Below, piece by piece: positions 9,765-18,221 of a stretch of 64,000 nucleotides of DNA. This DNA is from Mariniflexile litorale (GTDB lineage: Bacteria; Bacteroidota; Bacteroidia; Flavobacteriales; Flavobacteriaceae), in assembly GCF_031128465.2 (NCBI RefSeq), contig NZ_CP155618.1, positions 3,462,501 to 3,526,500 on the forward strand. Direction: 5' to 3'. Under the pieces are notes generated by a model. The model worked only from the letters and a program-made list of their open reading frames with translations. It was not told where the DNA came from and made no database searches. The position numbers were made by a program, and so were the translations under genes. The first letter of the stretch is position 1; every line of letters starts with the position of its first letter.

Positions 9765-10015
9765 GGGCGTTACCCATATACTGAAACAAGTTCAGGAACT
9801 TGATTGGGCTTGGAGTTTATCCTGAGCGTAAGCGAAGGGCTCTATCTTTTTAAAACGTCATTGTGAGGAACAAACCATGAAATTTATTGTCATTGCGAGG
9901 AGGCATCGATGAAGCAATCTGCCTATTACAAACGTTTTAAAAAGGATGCCGCTGCAAATGTGAAGCATTCACGATTTCATTAATTTAAAATAGAATGGAT
10001 GAGTAATCCCTAACA
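9765..10015 (+). repeat. Intergenic repeat family A, copy 1, with nested family B element
   Basis: The left end is GGGCGTTACCC (9765-9775) and the right end is TAATCCCTAAC (10005-10015). Inside, the flanks TCTTTTTAAAAC and GTTTTAAAAAGGAT form a stem whose loop holds a family B unit (GTCATTGCGAGGAGGCATCG and GAAGCAATCTGCC, 9890-9924) and a shorter B-like start at 9859. The same nested layout recurs at 37457-37609. A further motif, TTATCCTGAGCG (9817-9828), belongs to another common short repeat. No gene is visible between 9739 and 10487. Confidence 0.7.
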
Positions 10016-10037
10016 CGAACTGGATAGCTTCGAAATT

Positions 10038-10136
10038 GTCATTGCGAGGCACGAAGCAATCTCATGATCTGTACTTCAAATAAAAATTGAAATAAATTAT
10101 AAACAGATTGCTTCGTCGTGCCTCCTCGCAAAGACG
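10038..10136. repeat. Inverted pair of family B repeats
   Basis: GTCATTGCGAGGCACGAAGC at 10038-10057 (running to CAATCTC) faces an inverted copy at 10104-10136 that reads CAGATTGCTTCGTCGTGCCT then CCTCGCAAAGACG. RNA from either strand could fold into a long stem with a loop of about 40 bases. The unit matches those at 9890, 16408, 16474 and 37506. Confidence 0.7.
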
Positions 10137-10216
10137 TAAAGTTTTATGTTTATCGTTAAAACGAGGTAAAACAATCTGTAGCTGTAGCATTCAAAAGCCA
10201 ACATTAACCCCTGCTA

Positions 10217-10331
10217 GCGCGAGCGTCTCGCTCGTGCGCATAACAATTTCTCGTCCTAAAAGTTTACATATTATACATTAATCCTAAAATAGGATTACAA
10301 TTCAATACCGGTACGAGCGAGACGCTCGCAC
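10217..10331. repeat. Inverted pair of GC-rich palindromes (REP-like)
   Basis: GCGAGCGTCTCGCTCGT (10219-10235) and its exact reverse complement ACGAGCGAGACGCTCGC (10313-10329) are 77 bases apart. Each is itself a hairpin (CGAGCG / CGCTCG around TCT). This is the layout of a bacterial interspersed mosaic element; no RAYT transposase is in the window. Confidence 0.7.
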
Positions 10332-10487
10332 AAGCGCCATCGTTAAAATTAATTGCGGGTTTCAGTCTCATTATGCTTTCCAATCAGTTATTATAATACT
10401 TTTTAATATCATGAATAAATAAATCATCTAACTACTAAAAGTCAAAATATATTTCCTCAACTTTGGCATCAAAATAAAAACAATAGC

Positions 10488-10715
10488 ATGAGCAAAACAA
10501 AACTTACCATAAACAGCAACGGGTCTGTAAAAGTAGAGGGCGATTTCGAAATAGTAGATGCACAAGGCAATGTGTATGGTTTACAAGGAAGAGAAGTGTT
10601 AGGAATCTGCCGTTGTGGGCTTTCTGCCAATAAACCTTTTTGCGATGGCGCACACCGTAACCATTTTGAGCACGATGCCAAAGCCTTCGATTTACCGCCT
10701 ATGAAAATCCGTTAG
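10488..10715 (+). CDS. CDGSH iron-sulfur domain protein (mitoNEET type)
   Basis: This small cytoplasmic protein of 75 residues has the complete 2Fe-2S ligand motif CRCGLSANKPFCDGAH, with Cys41, Cys43, Cys52 and His56 as the expected ligands. It is the size of a single-CDGSH bacterial protein and has no membrane anchor. The family binds a redox-active, labile cluster; the partner is unknown. It stands alone after the repeat block. A near-match to the -7 box (CAACTTTG, about 10458-10465) lies about 25 bases upstream. Confidence 0.93.
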   Translation: MSKTKLTINSNGSVKVEGDFEIVDAQGNVYGLQGREVLGICRCGLSANKPFCDGAHRNHFEHDAKAFDLPPMKIR

Positions 10716-10820
10716 TAACCTAACACAAAGAAAATTAATAAACGTTTTATTTAGCATATCGTTTAAAAATTAATTTTGCGTGAGATTAAGAAGCTAAATT
10801 TTATTTTTAAAAAAGAAAAG

Positions 10821-13256
10821 TTGAATTTTAAATTCCTACATATCTGGTTATTAATTCTGAGTTCACATGGTGTATTAGCACAACAATGGCAACAAAATTT
10901 AAAAATTGTTGAACCTATAAGATCAGCATCAAGTTCTTTTGGTTTGCATATTGCAACCTATGAAGGTTTTGCTGCTTTCGAAGCAAATTCTGTTAGTGTA
11001 GGGGGTGTCATAAATGCAGGTAAAGTTCATATGGCTAGAAAAGAATGTGAAGGGTGGTCTATTTATCAAGAATTAACACTTTCTGAAACTAAAGATTATT
11101 GTGGTTTTGGAAGTGCTTTAGCAATGGATAAAACAACATTAGCGATTCGAGGATGCGATCCACTTTTTCCTTTAGGTGGGGCTGCTATATATATGTATGA
11201 AAGAGGAGCAGATGATTTATATGTTTTTACTCAGAAAATAAGCAAACCAGAAAATGTTTTATGGGATAATTTTGGAATAACAATTTCTATTTCGGGAAAT
11301 TATATGGTTGTGGGAGCGTCCTATAATAGTACCGATGCTTCTTTTTCAAATGTGTTAACAAATGCAGGGGCAGCTTATATTTATTTTAGAAATGCTTTAG
11401 GTGTTTGGTCTTTAGTTCAAAAAATAACAGCTAGCGATCGCGGTGCAAAAGATAATTTTGGAGGTTCTGTAGATATATATGAAAATACCATTGTAGTGGG
11501 TGCTGAAAATGAAGGTTTTAATTGGGCTGGTGCTTCTTATGTTTTTGAAAAAAACACAAATTCTAATTCTTGGAGTGAAGTGACTAAATTAGTTGCTTAT
11601 GATTTTAGAGGCTTATTGGATAGATTTGGAAGCGTTGTAAAGATTGATAAAAATACCATTGCTATATCAGCAATGTGGGAAGATGACAATGATTATGTCT
11701 CCAGTGGTGATGATGGAATGCCTCTAAATTCTTTGGGGTCAGTATATGTTTTTGTAAAGAATACTACAGGGAATTGGGTCGGTAATCAAAAATTAAAAGC
11801 TTCAAATAGATCTATTTCTCATTTTCATTTTGGAGATAGATTAGATTTTCATGACAATACCATAGCTGTAAGAGGTGTAGAATATGAGTATGATGTAAGT
11901 GGAAGTCCTATAGCGTCTTATGGAAATATATACATATTTAATAAAGCTACTGATGGTATGTGGAGTGAATATCAAATAATACCACAAACTATACGATATG
12001 GTAGCGATGCTTTTGGACGTGATGTCGCGCTTTATGGAGAAGATTTGTTTGTTGGGGCATATTGGCATGATTACGATATAAATGAACAAAATTTTTTAAA
12101 TGATTCTGGGGCAATATTTTTATTTAATCCTTACAGCTTAGAAAGTTTAAAAAAACCTGAGATAAATTTGTTACCAACTTTAATGGCATGTGAAGATTTA
12201 GGAAATGGTTTTTCTTCAAACTTTAATATGTCTACTTTACAAAGTGACCTCGTAGATAAACCAGAAGATTATACATTCTATTATAGAGATCAATTAGGTA
12301 ATATCCTATCAAGTCCATTGCCAGATTATTATGCTAATGCTTTTCCTTATTCTGAAAAAATATTTATTAGGGTAGAAAACAAGCATAACTCTAAATGCTT
12401 TGAGGATACCGAAATACAACTAGAAACTTTAGCATCGTTTAATTTAAATGTAGTGCCAGAATTATTTGAATGTGATACAACTGGAACTGGGTTTTCGGTT
12501 TTTGATCTTTCAGAATTAAATAGAGCATTAGTAGATGATCCCACACTGTATGAATTTTTATACTTTGATGCTTATGGAAATAATATAAGTAATTCTATTA
12601 ATAAAACCTATCAAAACAAAACCCAAAACCAAGAACAAATAACGGTAAGGGTTTCAAATAAAAACACCTCGTGCATCAAAGAAACAACAATCACTTTAAA
12701 TGTTTCTAACGTTAAAGCGTATACAGTATCGGCATTATTTTCATGTGTTAAAAATAATTCTAATTTAGTAGCATTTAATACCTCAAATATTCAAGCACAG
12801 TTGTTACAAGGTCAAACAAATCGGGAGGTTTATTATTTTAATGAAGATGGCACATTATTAACAAGTCCATTACCAAATCCATATCACTTAGAATTTGGAA
12901 CAGTCAAAACTATAAAAGCTCGTGTTGAAAATTCAGTTTTAGGTTGTTATGATGAAACATTTGTTACGTTTAATAGTGTGGATTGTGATTCAGAAATAGT
13001 AGATTTTAAAATCCCTAAGTATTTTACTCCAAATGGAGATGGGGTAAATGATGAGTGGAAAATTACTCAGGAATTTAGTCAAAATTATATTGTATATATT
13101 TTTGATAGATACGGAAAACTTATAAAAAATTTAGGATCTAATAATGGTTGGGATGGGAACTTTAATGGGAAACCTTTGCCTTCATCAGATTATTGGTATA
13201 AATTAGTATTTGAAGATGGAACAAATAAAACAGGGCACTTTACTCTTAAAAGATGA
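10821..13256 (+). CDS. FG-GAP repeat T9SS cargo protein with type B C-terminal sorting domain
   Basis: A secreted protein of about 811 residues. A signal peptide (FKFLHIWLLILSSHGVLA-QQ) is followed by repeated beta-propeller-like units such as KDNFGGSVDIYENTIVVGAE to about residue 440. Three related modules of about 90 residues follow, each starting with a Cys (MACEDLGNG, FECDTTGTG, FSCVKNNSN). The end has the type B (gliding-motility) sorting signal IPKYFTPNGDGVNDEWKI to HFTLKR, which directs export and attachment by the type IX system. There is no ATG start. I use TTG 10821, preceded by AGAAAAG, because a TAATTTTG promoter box covers the other TTG at 10776, which would add 15 residues. No PorP/SprF partner is adjacent. 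Confidence 0.82.
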   Translation: MNFKFLHIWLLILSSHGVLAQQWQQNLKIVEPIRSASSSFGLHIATYEGFAAFEANSVSVGGVINAGKVHMARKECEGWSIYQELTLSETKDYCGFGSALAMDKTTLAIRGCDPLFPLGGAAIYMYERGADDLYVFTQKISKPENVLWDNFGITISISGNYMVVGASYNSTDASFSNVLTNAGAAYIYFRNALGVWSLVQKITASDRGAKDNFGGSVDIYENTIVVGAENEGFNWAGASYVFEKNTNSNSWSEVTKLVAYDFRGLLDRFGSVVKIDKNTIAISAMWEDDNDYVSSGDDGMPLNSLGSVYVFVKNTTGNWVGNQKLKASNRSISHFHFGDRLDFHDNTIAVRGVEYEYDVSGSPIASYGNIYIFNKATDGMWSEYQIIPQTIRYGSDAFGRDVALYGEDLFVGAYWHDYDINEQNFLNDSGAIFLFNPYSLESLKKPEINLLPTLMACEDLGNGFSSNFNMSTLQSDLVDKPEDYTFYYRDQLGNILSSPLPDYYANAFPYSEKIFIRVENKHNSKCFEDTEIQLETLASFNLNVVPELFECDTTGTGFSVFDLSELNRALVDDPTLYEFLYFDAYGNNISNSINKTYQNKTQNQEQITVRVSNKNTSCIKETTITLNVSNVKAYTVSALFSCVKNNSNLVAFNTSNIQAQLLQGQTNREVYYFNEDGTLLTSPLPNPYHLEFGTVKTIKARVENSVLGCYDETFVTFNSVDCDSEIVDFKIPKYFTPNGDGVNDEWKITQEFSQNYIVYIFDRYGKLIKNLGSNNGWDGNFNGKPLPSSDYWYKLVFEDGTNKTGHFTLKR

Positions 13257-13395
13257 TTTGTTACCGCTAATATATGACTTCATTAGTTAATAACTCCTAA
13301 CAATTCCTTTTTAAAACCAACTTCTAAATTCCTATTTTGCGGCTTCAAAATAAATTCCCGTATAAACGAGAATCTCACTATAAATTTAGAAAGAA

Positions 13396-15693
13396 GTGAA
13401 GGTCTGTATTGCCGAAAAACCAAGTGTAGCACGCGAAATTGCATCCGTTTTAGGAGCGAATACCAAACGCGATGGCTATTACGAGGGTAATGGGTATGCA
13501 GTAACGTACACCTTTGGGCATTTATGCACGTTGAAAGAACCCAACGATTATAAGCCTTATTGGAAAAGTTGGGATTTAAACAACTTACCTATGCTTCCCG
13601 AAAAGTTTGAAACCAAAGTGGTCTCGAATTCGGGGATTCAAAAGCAATTTAGAATTGTAAAAAGTTTATTTGATAAAGCAGAGGTTGTTATCAACTGCGG
13701 GGATGCGGGACAAGAAGGAGAACTTATTCAACGTTGGGTAATGAATGAGGCAAAATACAAAGGTGAAGTAAAGCGCTTATGGATTTCCTCTTTAACTACT
13801 GAAGCCATCAAAGAAGGTTTCGAGAACTTAAAACCTTCAGCGAACTACGATAATTTATATTACGCAGGCTTTTCTAGAGCTATTGGCGACTGGTTATTGG
13901 GTATGAATGCCACTCGTTTGTACACTGTAAAACATGGGGGTTACAAACAAGTCTTGTCGGTTGGTCGAGTGCAAACCCCCACCTTAGCGATGGTGGTAAA
14001 CCGATTTAAAGAAATTGAAAACTTTAAACCGCAACCGTATTGGGAATTGCAAACCATGTATAGAGAAACGCTTTTTAGTTATGAAGAAGGACGTTTTTTA
14101 AAGAAGGAAGATGGTGAGACTTTAGCTGATAAAGTTAAAGAAAGCGATTTCGAAATTGTATCCATAGAAAAGAAGAAAGGCAATGAGTATGCCCCAAAAC
14201 TATTCGATTTAACAGGTTTACAGGTATATTGCAATACGAAGTTTGGGTTTTCAGCAGATGAAACCCTTAAAATCGCCCAAACCTTATACGAGCAAAAAGT
14301 AGTGACCTACCCAAGAGTAGATACAACCTTTTTACCAAACGATGTGTACCCTAAAGTATCGGGCATTCTTCAAAAGTTAACTAATTACGCTGCTTTAACA
14401 CAGCCGCTTTTAGGAAAAAAGATAAAAAAATCGACCAAGGTTTTTAATGATAAAAAAGTCACCGATCACCATGCAATTATCCCAACGGGGATGCAAACCA
14501 ATTTGCAATACAACCAACAACAGGTGTATGATATTATTGTAAAGCGTTTTATTGCGGTATTTTATGATGATTGTGCGGTATCGAACACCACGGTTATTGG
14601 GAAAGCAGCCGACGTATCGTTTAAAACCACAGGAAAAGAAATATTAAAAAAAGGCTGGCGCGTGGTGTTTGAAGACCCGAACGCTAAAGAAAGAGCCCCC
14701 GATTTGTTACCCACTTTTGTAAAAGGTGAAAAAGGGCCACATGAACCTTCATTCTTAGAAAAGGAAACCAAACCGCCCAATCAGTTTACGGAAGCTTCGT
14801 TATTACGTGCCATGGAAACTGCAGGAAAAGAGGTCGATGATGAAGAGTTACGTGATTTAATGAAAGAAAATGGGATAGGTAGACCATCTACCCGAGCCAA
14901 TATTATTGAAACGCTTTTTAAACGTAAGTACATCGTTAGAAATAAAAAACAAGTATTGCCAACTCAAACAGGCATTCAGTTAATTGATACCATTCAGAAT
15001 GATTTATTAAAATCGGCAGAACTAACAGGTACTTGGGAAAAGCAATTAAAAGATATTGAAAAAGGCGAATTTACCGCTGGGGCGTTTATAAACAATATGA
15101 AACGTATGGTAGATGCGTTGGTTTATGAAGTGCGTAGTGAAACCACACGAGCAAATATATCGCATGCAGCAAATGCAAAAAAGCGAGAAGCGAAAGCAGA
15201 GACTAAGAAAGCAGCTGGTATTTTGGCTGAGGGTTGCCCAAAATGTAAAAAAGCAAACATTATAAAAGGGAAATCGGCATATGGCTGTGCTAATTATAAA
15301 TCAGGTTGCGATTTTATATTACCATTTACGTATGCTGATAAAAAAATATCGGAGAAGCAGTACGTAAGATTGCTTAAAAAGGGCTCTACAGTCAATTTAA
15401 AAGACTTTAAAACAAGTATGGGTACAGTCGAAGGCTTATTGCGTTTTGATGAGAATTTTAAGCTTAAATTTGAGCCTAAAAGAGCAGCAAAAAAAGCAGA
15501 AGCAAAAACCGATGAATTAACCTGCCCGAAATGTAAAAAAGGAACGGTTATAAAAGGAAATACTGCTTATGGGTGTAGCGACTATAAATCAGGTTGCGAT
15601 TTTAAAGTGACTTTTGATATGGTTCGCGAAAAAATAAACGGAGAAACACCAACTAAGGAACTGGTGTTTCGTATTTTGAAAGGAAGTGTTTAA
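13396..15693 (+). CDS. topB: DNA topoisomerase III
   Basis: A type IA topoisomerase of 765 residues that relaxes and decatenates single-stranded or hemicatenated DNA. It begins with the TOPRIM strand KVCIAEKPSVAREIASVLG and has NCGDAGQEGELI for metal binding. The active-site tyrosine is Tyr305 in VVTYPRVDTTFLP, and the second-domain motif SVGRVQTPTLAMV is present. Two C-terminal zinc ribbons of the topoisomerase type (CPKCKK...YGCANYKSGCDF and CPKCKK...YGCSDYKSGCDF) are a fuller tail than in E. coli TopB but usual in Bacteroidota. Translation starts at GTG. Such genes are sometimes carried by conjugative elements, but no conjugation gene is near, so this looks like the resident copy. Confidence 0.95.
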   Translation: MKVCIAEKPSVAREIASVLGANTKRDGYYEGNGYAVTYTFGHLCTLKEPNDYKPYWKSWDLNNLPMLPEKFETKVVSNSGIQKQFRIVKSLFDKAEVVINCGDAGQEGELIQRWVMNEAKYKGEVKRLWISSLTTEAIKEGFENLKPSANYDNLYYAGFSRAIGDWLLGMNATRLYTVKHGGYKQVLSVGRVQTPTLAMVVNRFKEIENFKPQPYWELQTMYRETLFSYEEGRFLKKEDGETLADKVKESDFEIVSIEKKKGNEYAPKLFDLTGLQVYCNTKFGFSADETLKIAQTLYEQKVVTYPRVDTTFLPNDVYPKVSGILQKLTNYAALTQPLLGKKIKKSTKVFNDKKVTDHHAIIPTGMQTNLQYNQQQVYDIIVKRFIAVFYDDCAVSNTTVIGKAADVSFKTTGKEILKKGWRVVFEDPNAKERAPDLLPTFVKGEKGPHEPSFLEKETKPPNQFTEASLLRAMETAGKEVDDEELRDLMKENGIGRPSTRANIIETLFKRKYIVRNKKQVLPTQTGIQLIDTIQNDLLKSAELTGTWEKQLKDIEKGEFTAGAFINNMKRMVDALVYEVRSETTRANISHAANAKKREAKAETKKAAGILAEGCPKCKKANIIKGKSAYGCANYKSGCDFILPFTYADKKISEKQYVRLLKKGSTVNLKDFKTSMGTVEGLLRFDENFKLKFEPKRAAKKAEAKTDELTCPKCKKGTVIKGNTAYGCSDYKSGCDFKVTFDMVREKINGETPTKELVFRILKGSV

Positions 15694-15702
15694 GAGTTAC
15701 TT

Positions 15703-15768
15703 GTCATTTCGAACGCAGTGAGAAATCGCAAATGCACTTTGTTTGCGAAACTTATGTGATGTCTCAAT
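15703..15768. repeat. Short intergenic repeat (GTCATTTCGAACGCAGTGAG type)
   Basis: GTCATTTCGAACGCAGTGAG then AAATC (15703-15727), followed by a partly inverted half GATGTCTCA, is a short repeat widely seen between genes in Bacteroidota. Only this copy is in the window. Confidence 0.5.
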
Positions 15769-15810
15769 CGTAGCTCATTTCGACAAGACTGTTTGGATTA
15801 AAAAAATTAA

Positions 15811-16398
15811 ATGACAGAACAAGAACCCATACACCGCCACTTTATAATTTACAAACCGTACGGAGTTTTAAGTCAGTTTGGAAGCAATGATAGCAAGCAG
15901 CAATCTAAAAAATTTCTAGGTTTGTTACACGATTTTCCTGAAGGCATTATGCCTATTGGACGTTTGGATGAAAAATCGGAAGGCTTATTATTACTTACTA
16001 CCGATGGTAAAATGAGCGATTTTGTAAACAGCCAAAAAGTAGATAAAGAATATTATGCCCAAGTTAATGGCGATATCACTCGTGAAGCTATAACACAATT
16101 GTCAAAAGGCGTAGAGATAGGTTTTGATGGTAAGAAATATCAAACCAAACCTTGCAAAGTGTTTAAATTAGATGCTATTCCAGAATTACCAATACGTTCT
16201 CAAAAAATTAGAGATGACAGGCACGGACCAACCTCATGGATTTCAATAATTTTAAACGAGGGGAAATTTAGGCAAGTAAGAAAAATGACTTCCTCAGTTG
16301 GGTTTCCAACATTACGATTAGTTAGGGTTCGAGTAGGTAATATTCACTTAAGCAACATGCAAGTGGGTGATGTCGTTGAGGTTTTAGATTTGATATAA
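15811..16398 (+). CDS. rluE: 23S rRNA pseudouridine synthase, RsuA family without S4 domain (RluE-like)
   Basis: The enzyme (195 residues) isomerises a uridine in rRNA to pseudouridine. The catalytic motif is GRLDEKSEGLLLLT with Asp53 as the nucleophile. YKPYGVLSQF near residue 14 and the C-terminal LNEGKFRQVRKM...LVRVRVGN block are family marks. It begins almost directly with the catalytic domain, so it lacks the N-terminal S4 RNA-binding domain of RsuA and RluB. That matches RluE, which modifies the 2457 region of 23S rRNA in E. coli. The exact site here is inferred from the family. The gene is isolated between two repeat-bearing gaps. Confidence 0.88.
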   Translation: MTEQEPIHRHFIIYKPYGVLSQFGSNDSKQQSKKFLGLLHDFPEGIMPIGRLDEKSEGLLLLTTDGKMSDFVNSQKVDKEYYAQVNGDITREAITQLSKGVEIGFDGKKYQTKPCKVFKLDAIPELPIRSQKIRDDRHGPTSWISIILNEGKFRQVRKMTSSVGFPTLRLVRVRVGNIHLSNMQVGDVVEVLDLI

Positions 16399-16407
16399 TT
16401 TTGTGTT

Positions 16408-16500
16408 CGCGAGGAGGGAACGATGAATCAATCTGTTTGTTGTGTGCTCAAAATGGACTTTGATAAATATCATAAGATTGTTTCGTGCCTCATAATGACA
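16408..16500. repeat. Inverted pair of family B repeats between convergent genes
   Basis: CGCGAGGAGGGAACGATGAA (16408-16427, running to TCAATCTG) faces AAGATTGTTTCGTGCCTCAT (16474-16493, running to AATGACA). The pair sits in the gap between the plus-strand rRNA synthase and the minus-strand membrane protein, where a hairpin could end both transcripts. Confidence 0.65.
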
Positions 16501-16555
16501 TTTTATATCATGAAATAGTGATTTATAAAATAAATTTATTAGTTATAATTTTTTT

Positions 16556-16608
16556 GCGTTAGGGATTACGCCATTGTAGGAGTACCTACCTCGATGAGGG
16601 TAACGCCC
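16556..16608 (-). repeat. Intergenic repeat family A, copy 2 (short form, inverted)
   Basis: Ends are GCGTTAGGGAT (16556-16566) and GGGTAACGCCC (16598-16608). On the minus strand this has the same order as the copies at 9765, 24388 and 37457. At 53 bp it is the shortest copy. Its inner hairpin GTAGG-AGTA-CCTAC replaces the long arms. It ends 5 bases before the stop codon of the membrane protein gene. Confidence 0.7.
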
Positions 16609-16613
16609 AAATA

Positions 16614-17255
16614 TTAAACTTCTAATTTTTTTAATTCTGTGTAATTTCGGTTAAGGCGTTTTAGTAATAGGCCATAGGTTAACCAATAGATAAACAATAG
16701 TAAACCTACAACAATGGCTAATAGAGCTATGGTGGCTACAATAACCCCTGCATAAATTTGGAAGACACCACCGTTAAGTGAAGCGGCTTGCAATTGCTCT
16801 GTTACTATCGGGTCGTGTTTAAAACCGTAAGCGGCACCTAAAAAAGTTCCTATAACAAGAAAAGCTAAATTGAAAATAACGTACTGTTTTACGGTTTGTC
16901 TTGTTTTAAGAATATTTTCAATAAGTGTTTTAGAGTTATCGGTTGCTGATATGTTTTTATGGTTTATGTAAAATTGGTAAAAGAAATAAACAAGAACTAC
17001 ATAACTAATAATGGTTAGAGGTATTAAAATATGGTCTATATCTAAATCGTTCATTTTTTCGGATATCGATGTGCCTTTAAGAATCACTGAAATAATCAAC
17101 CAGAATCCAAATTCTAGTAAGCTGATGATAAATATCCATTTTACAATATTTGATGATTTGGCATGAATCATCGTATAAATTTCTTTATATGTTAACTGTG
17201 GGTACTTGGTAGTATCTTTCTTCCAGTCTTTTTTTAATAGTTCTAATTCATCCAT
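16614..17255 (-). CDS. Four-helix membrane protein paired with an ECF sigma factor
   Basis: The protein (213 residues) begins with a soluble stretch of about 35 residues, MDELELLKKDWKKDTTKYPQ, then shows four likely membrane helices (IVKWIFIISLLEFGFWL; ILIPLTIISYVVLVYFF; YVIFNLAFLVIGTFLGAA; a long one, VIVATIALLAIVVGLLLFIY). It starts 4 bases after the sigma factor stop, so they form one operon. Position and the short cytoplasmic N-terminal segment suggest an anti-sigma role, but no zinc-binding or FecR-like motif is present, so that is inference. I do not recognise a named family. Confidence 0.75.
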   Translation of the reverse strand: MDELELLKKDWKKDTTKYPQLTYKEIYTMIHAKSSNIVKWIFIISLLEFGFWLIISVILKGTSISEKMNDLDIDHILIPLTIISYVVLVYFFYQFYINHKNISATDNSKTLIENILKTRQTVKQYVIFNLAFLVIGTFLGAAYGFKHDPIVTEQLQAASLNGGVFQIYAGVIVATIALLAIVVGLLLFIYWLTYGLLLKRLNRNYTELKKLEV

Positions 17256-17259
17256 AACC

Positions 17260-17754
17260 TTAGGGATTTAGTATGGTTTTTAGTTTTGTTTTTATTCGGC
17301 TCATTTTCACTCTGGCATTCACTTCACTAATACCTATGGTTTCGCTTATTTCTCTATAATCTTTATCTTCTAAATATAAAAATACAAGAGCTTTTTCAAT
17401 ATCGTTTAGTTGATGTACTGCTTTATATAATACTTTAAGTTGTTCTTCTTCGGTGTCGTCATAAGCTTGAGCTGTTATTTTAAATTCTACACCTTGAAAA
17501 TCTTGAGTATTTATAGTACGCTTTGATTTTCGATAAAGCGTAATAGCGGTGTTTAATCCCACGCGATACATCCAGGTGCTAAACTTAGCATCGCCACGAA
17601 ACTTAGGGAATGCTTTCCAAAGTTGTATGGTTATTTCTTGGAATAAATCGTTATGCGCATCATAATTATTGGTGTATAAACGGCATACCTTGTGTATGAT
17701 GTTTTGATGCGTTTCTAGCAATTCAACAAAATTATGTTCAAGTTCTTTATTCAA
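17260..17754 (-). CDS. ECF (sigma-70 family) RNA polymerase sigma factor
   Basis: This 164-residue sigma factor has region 2 (DLFQEITIQLWKAFPKFRGD, then FSTWMYRVGLNTA) binding the -10 element and region 4 (ALVFLYLEDKDYREISETIG then ISEVNARVKMSRIKTKL) with the helix-turn-helix. The length is typical of an ECF factor. Translation has to start at TTG 17754 or later: an in-frame stop lies four codons upstream and there is no ATG before residue 62. It is followed by a membrane protein that may control it. The TonB-dependent receptor across the 467-base divergent gap is a possible target, but no FecR-type sensor is present. Confidence 0.9.
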   Translation of the reverse strand: MNKELEHNFVELLETHQNIIHKVCRLYTNNYDAHNDLFQEITIQLWKAFPKFRGDAKFSTWMYRVGLNTAITLYRKSKRTINTQDFQGVEFKITAQAYDDTEEEQLKVLYKAVHQLNDIEKALVFLYLEDKDYREISETIGISEVNARVKMSRIKTKLKTILNP

Positions 17755-18221
17755 ATCGGAGGGTTAGTTATTATATAAGTAGCTTAAAGTTTTAAATTGT
17801 TACAGTAAGGCGAAAGAATTTTAAAGGGCCGTTAATTAGTAAGGTGCTTTTGTGTGTTTTATTTTAGTGTTGTAGTTGTTTTACGGTTTTTAGTAATTGG
17901 AAATAAATATTAAATTATAACTTTAATTTAAAACCATTAAATATTTAGTTGTTAATTGTTTAGTAGTTAGTTATAGACAAAAACTATAGTTGGTTTTTTG
18001 CTTGAATTGGTACTTTGTGATAAGCTAATATATGAAAAATATATTTACTAAAAATAGTACCAAAATCTCATTAAAAAAAATCTGTAAATGAGGTTTTTTA
18101 AAGGACATTGTTTCTTAAAAACAACTGTTCATCACTTAAACTTAACAGTTCGGTTAGTTAAAATTTTAATGACACATCTTTTGTTTCAAATTTGCTTTCT
18201 AGAAATTGAACAACCAAAATC
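17755..18221. other. Divergent gap with an orphan terminator-like hairpin
   Basis: These 467 AT-rich bases separate the sigma factor from the TonB-dependent receptor. At 18067-18098 CTCATT and AATGAG pair across a 14-base loop and are followed by GTTTTTT on the plus strand. No plus-strand gene lies upstream, so it may be a leader attenuator or end a small RNA. I see no exact TAnnTTTG box. Confidence 0.45.

Noticed and set aside
9739-10487. CRISPR array in the repeat block
   Set aside because: The repeats are palindromic, in both orientations and unevenly spaced; there are no regular direct repeats and no cas genes.
13396-15693. Topoisomerase III as a sign of an integrated conjugative element
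   Set aside because: No tra, relaxase, integrase or attachment-site repeats in the window.
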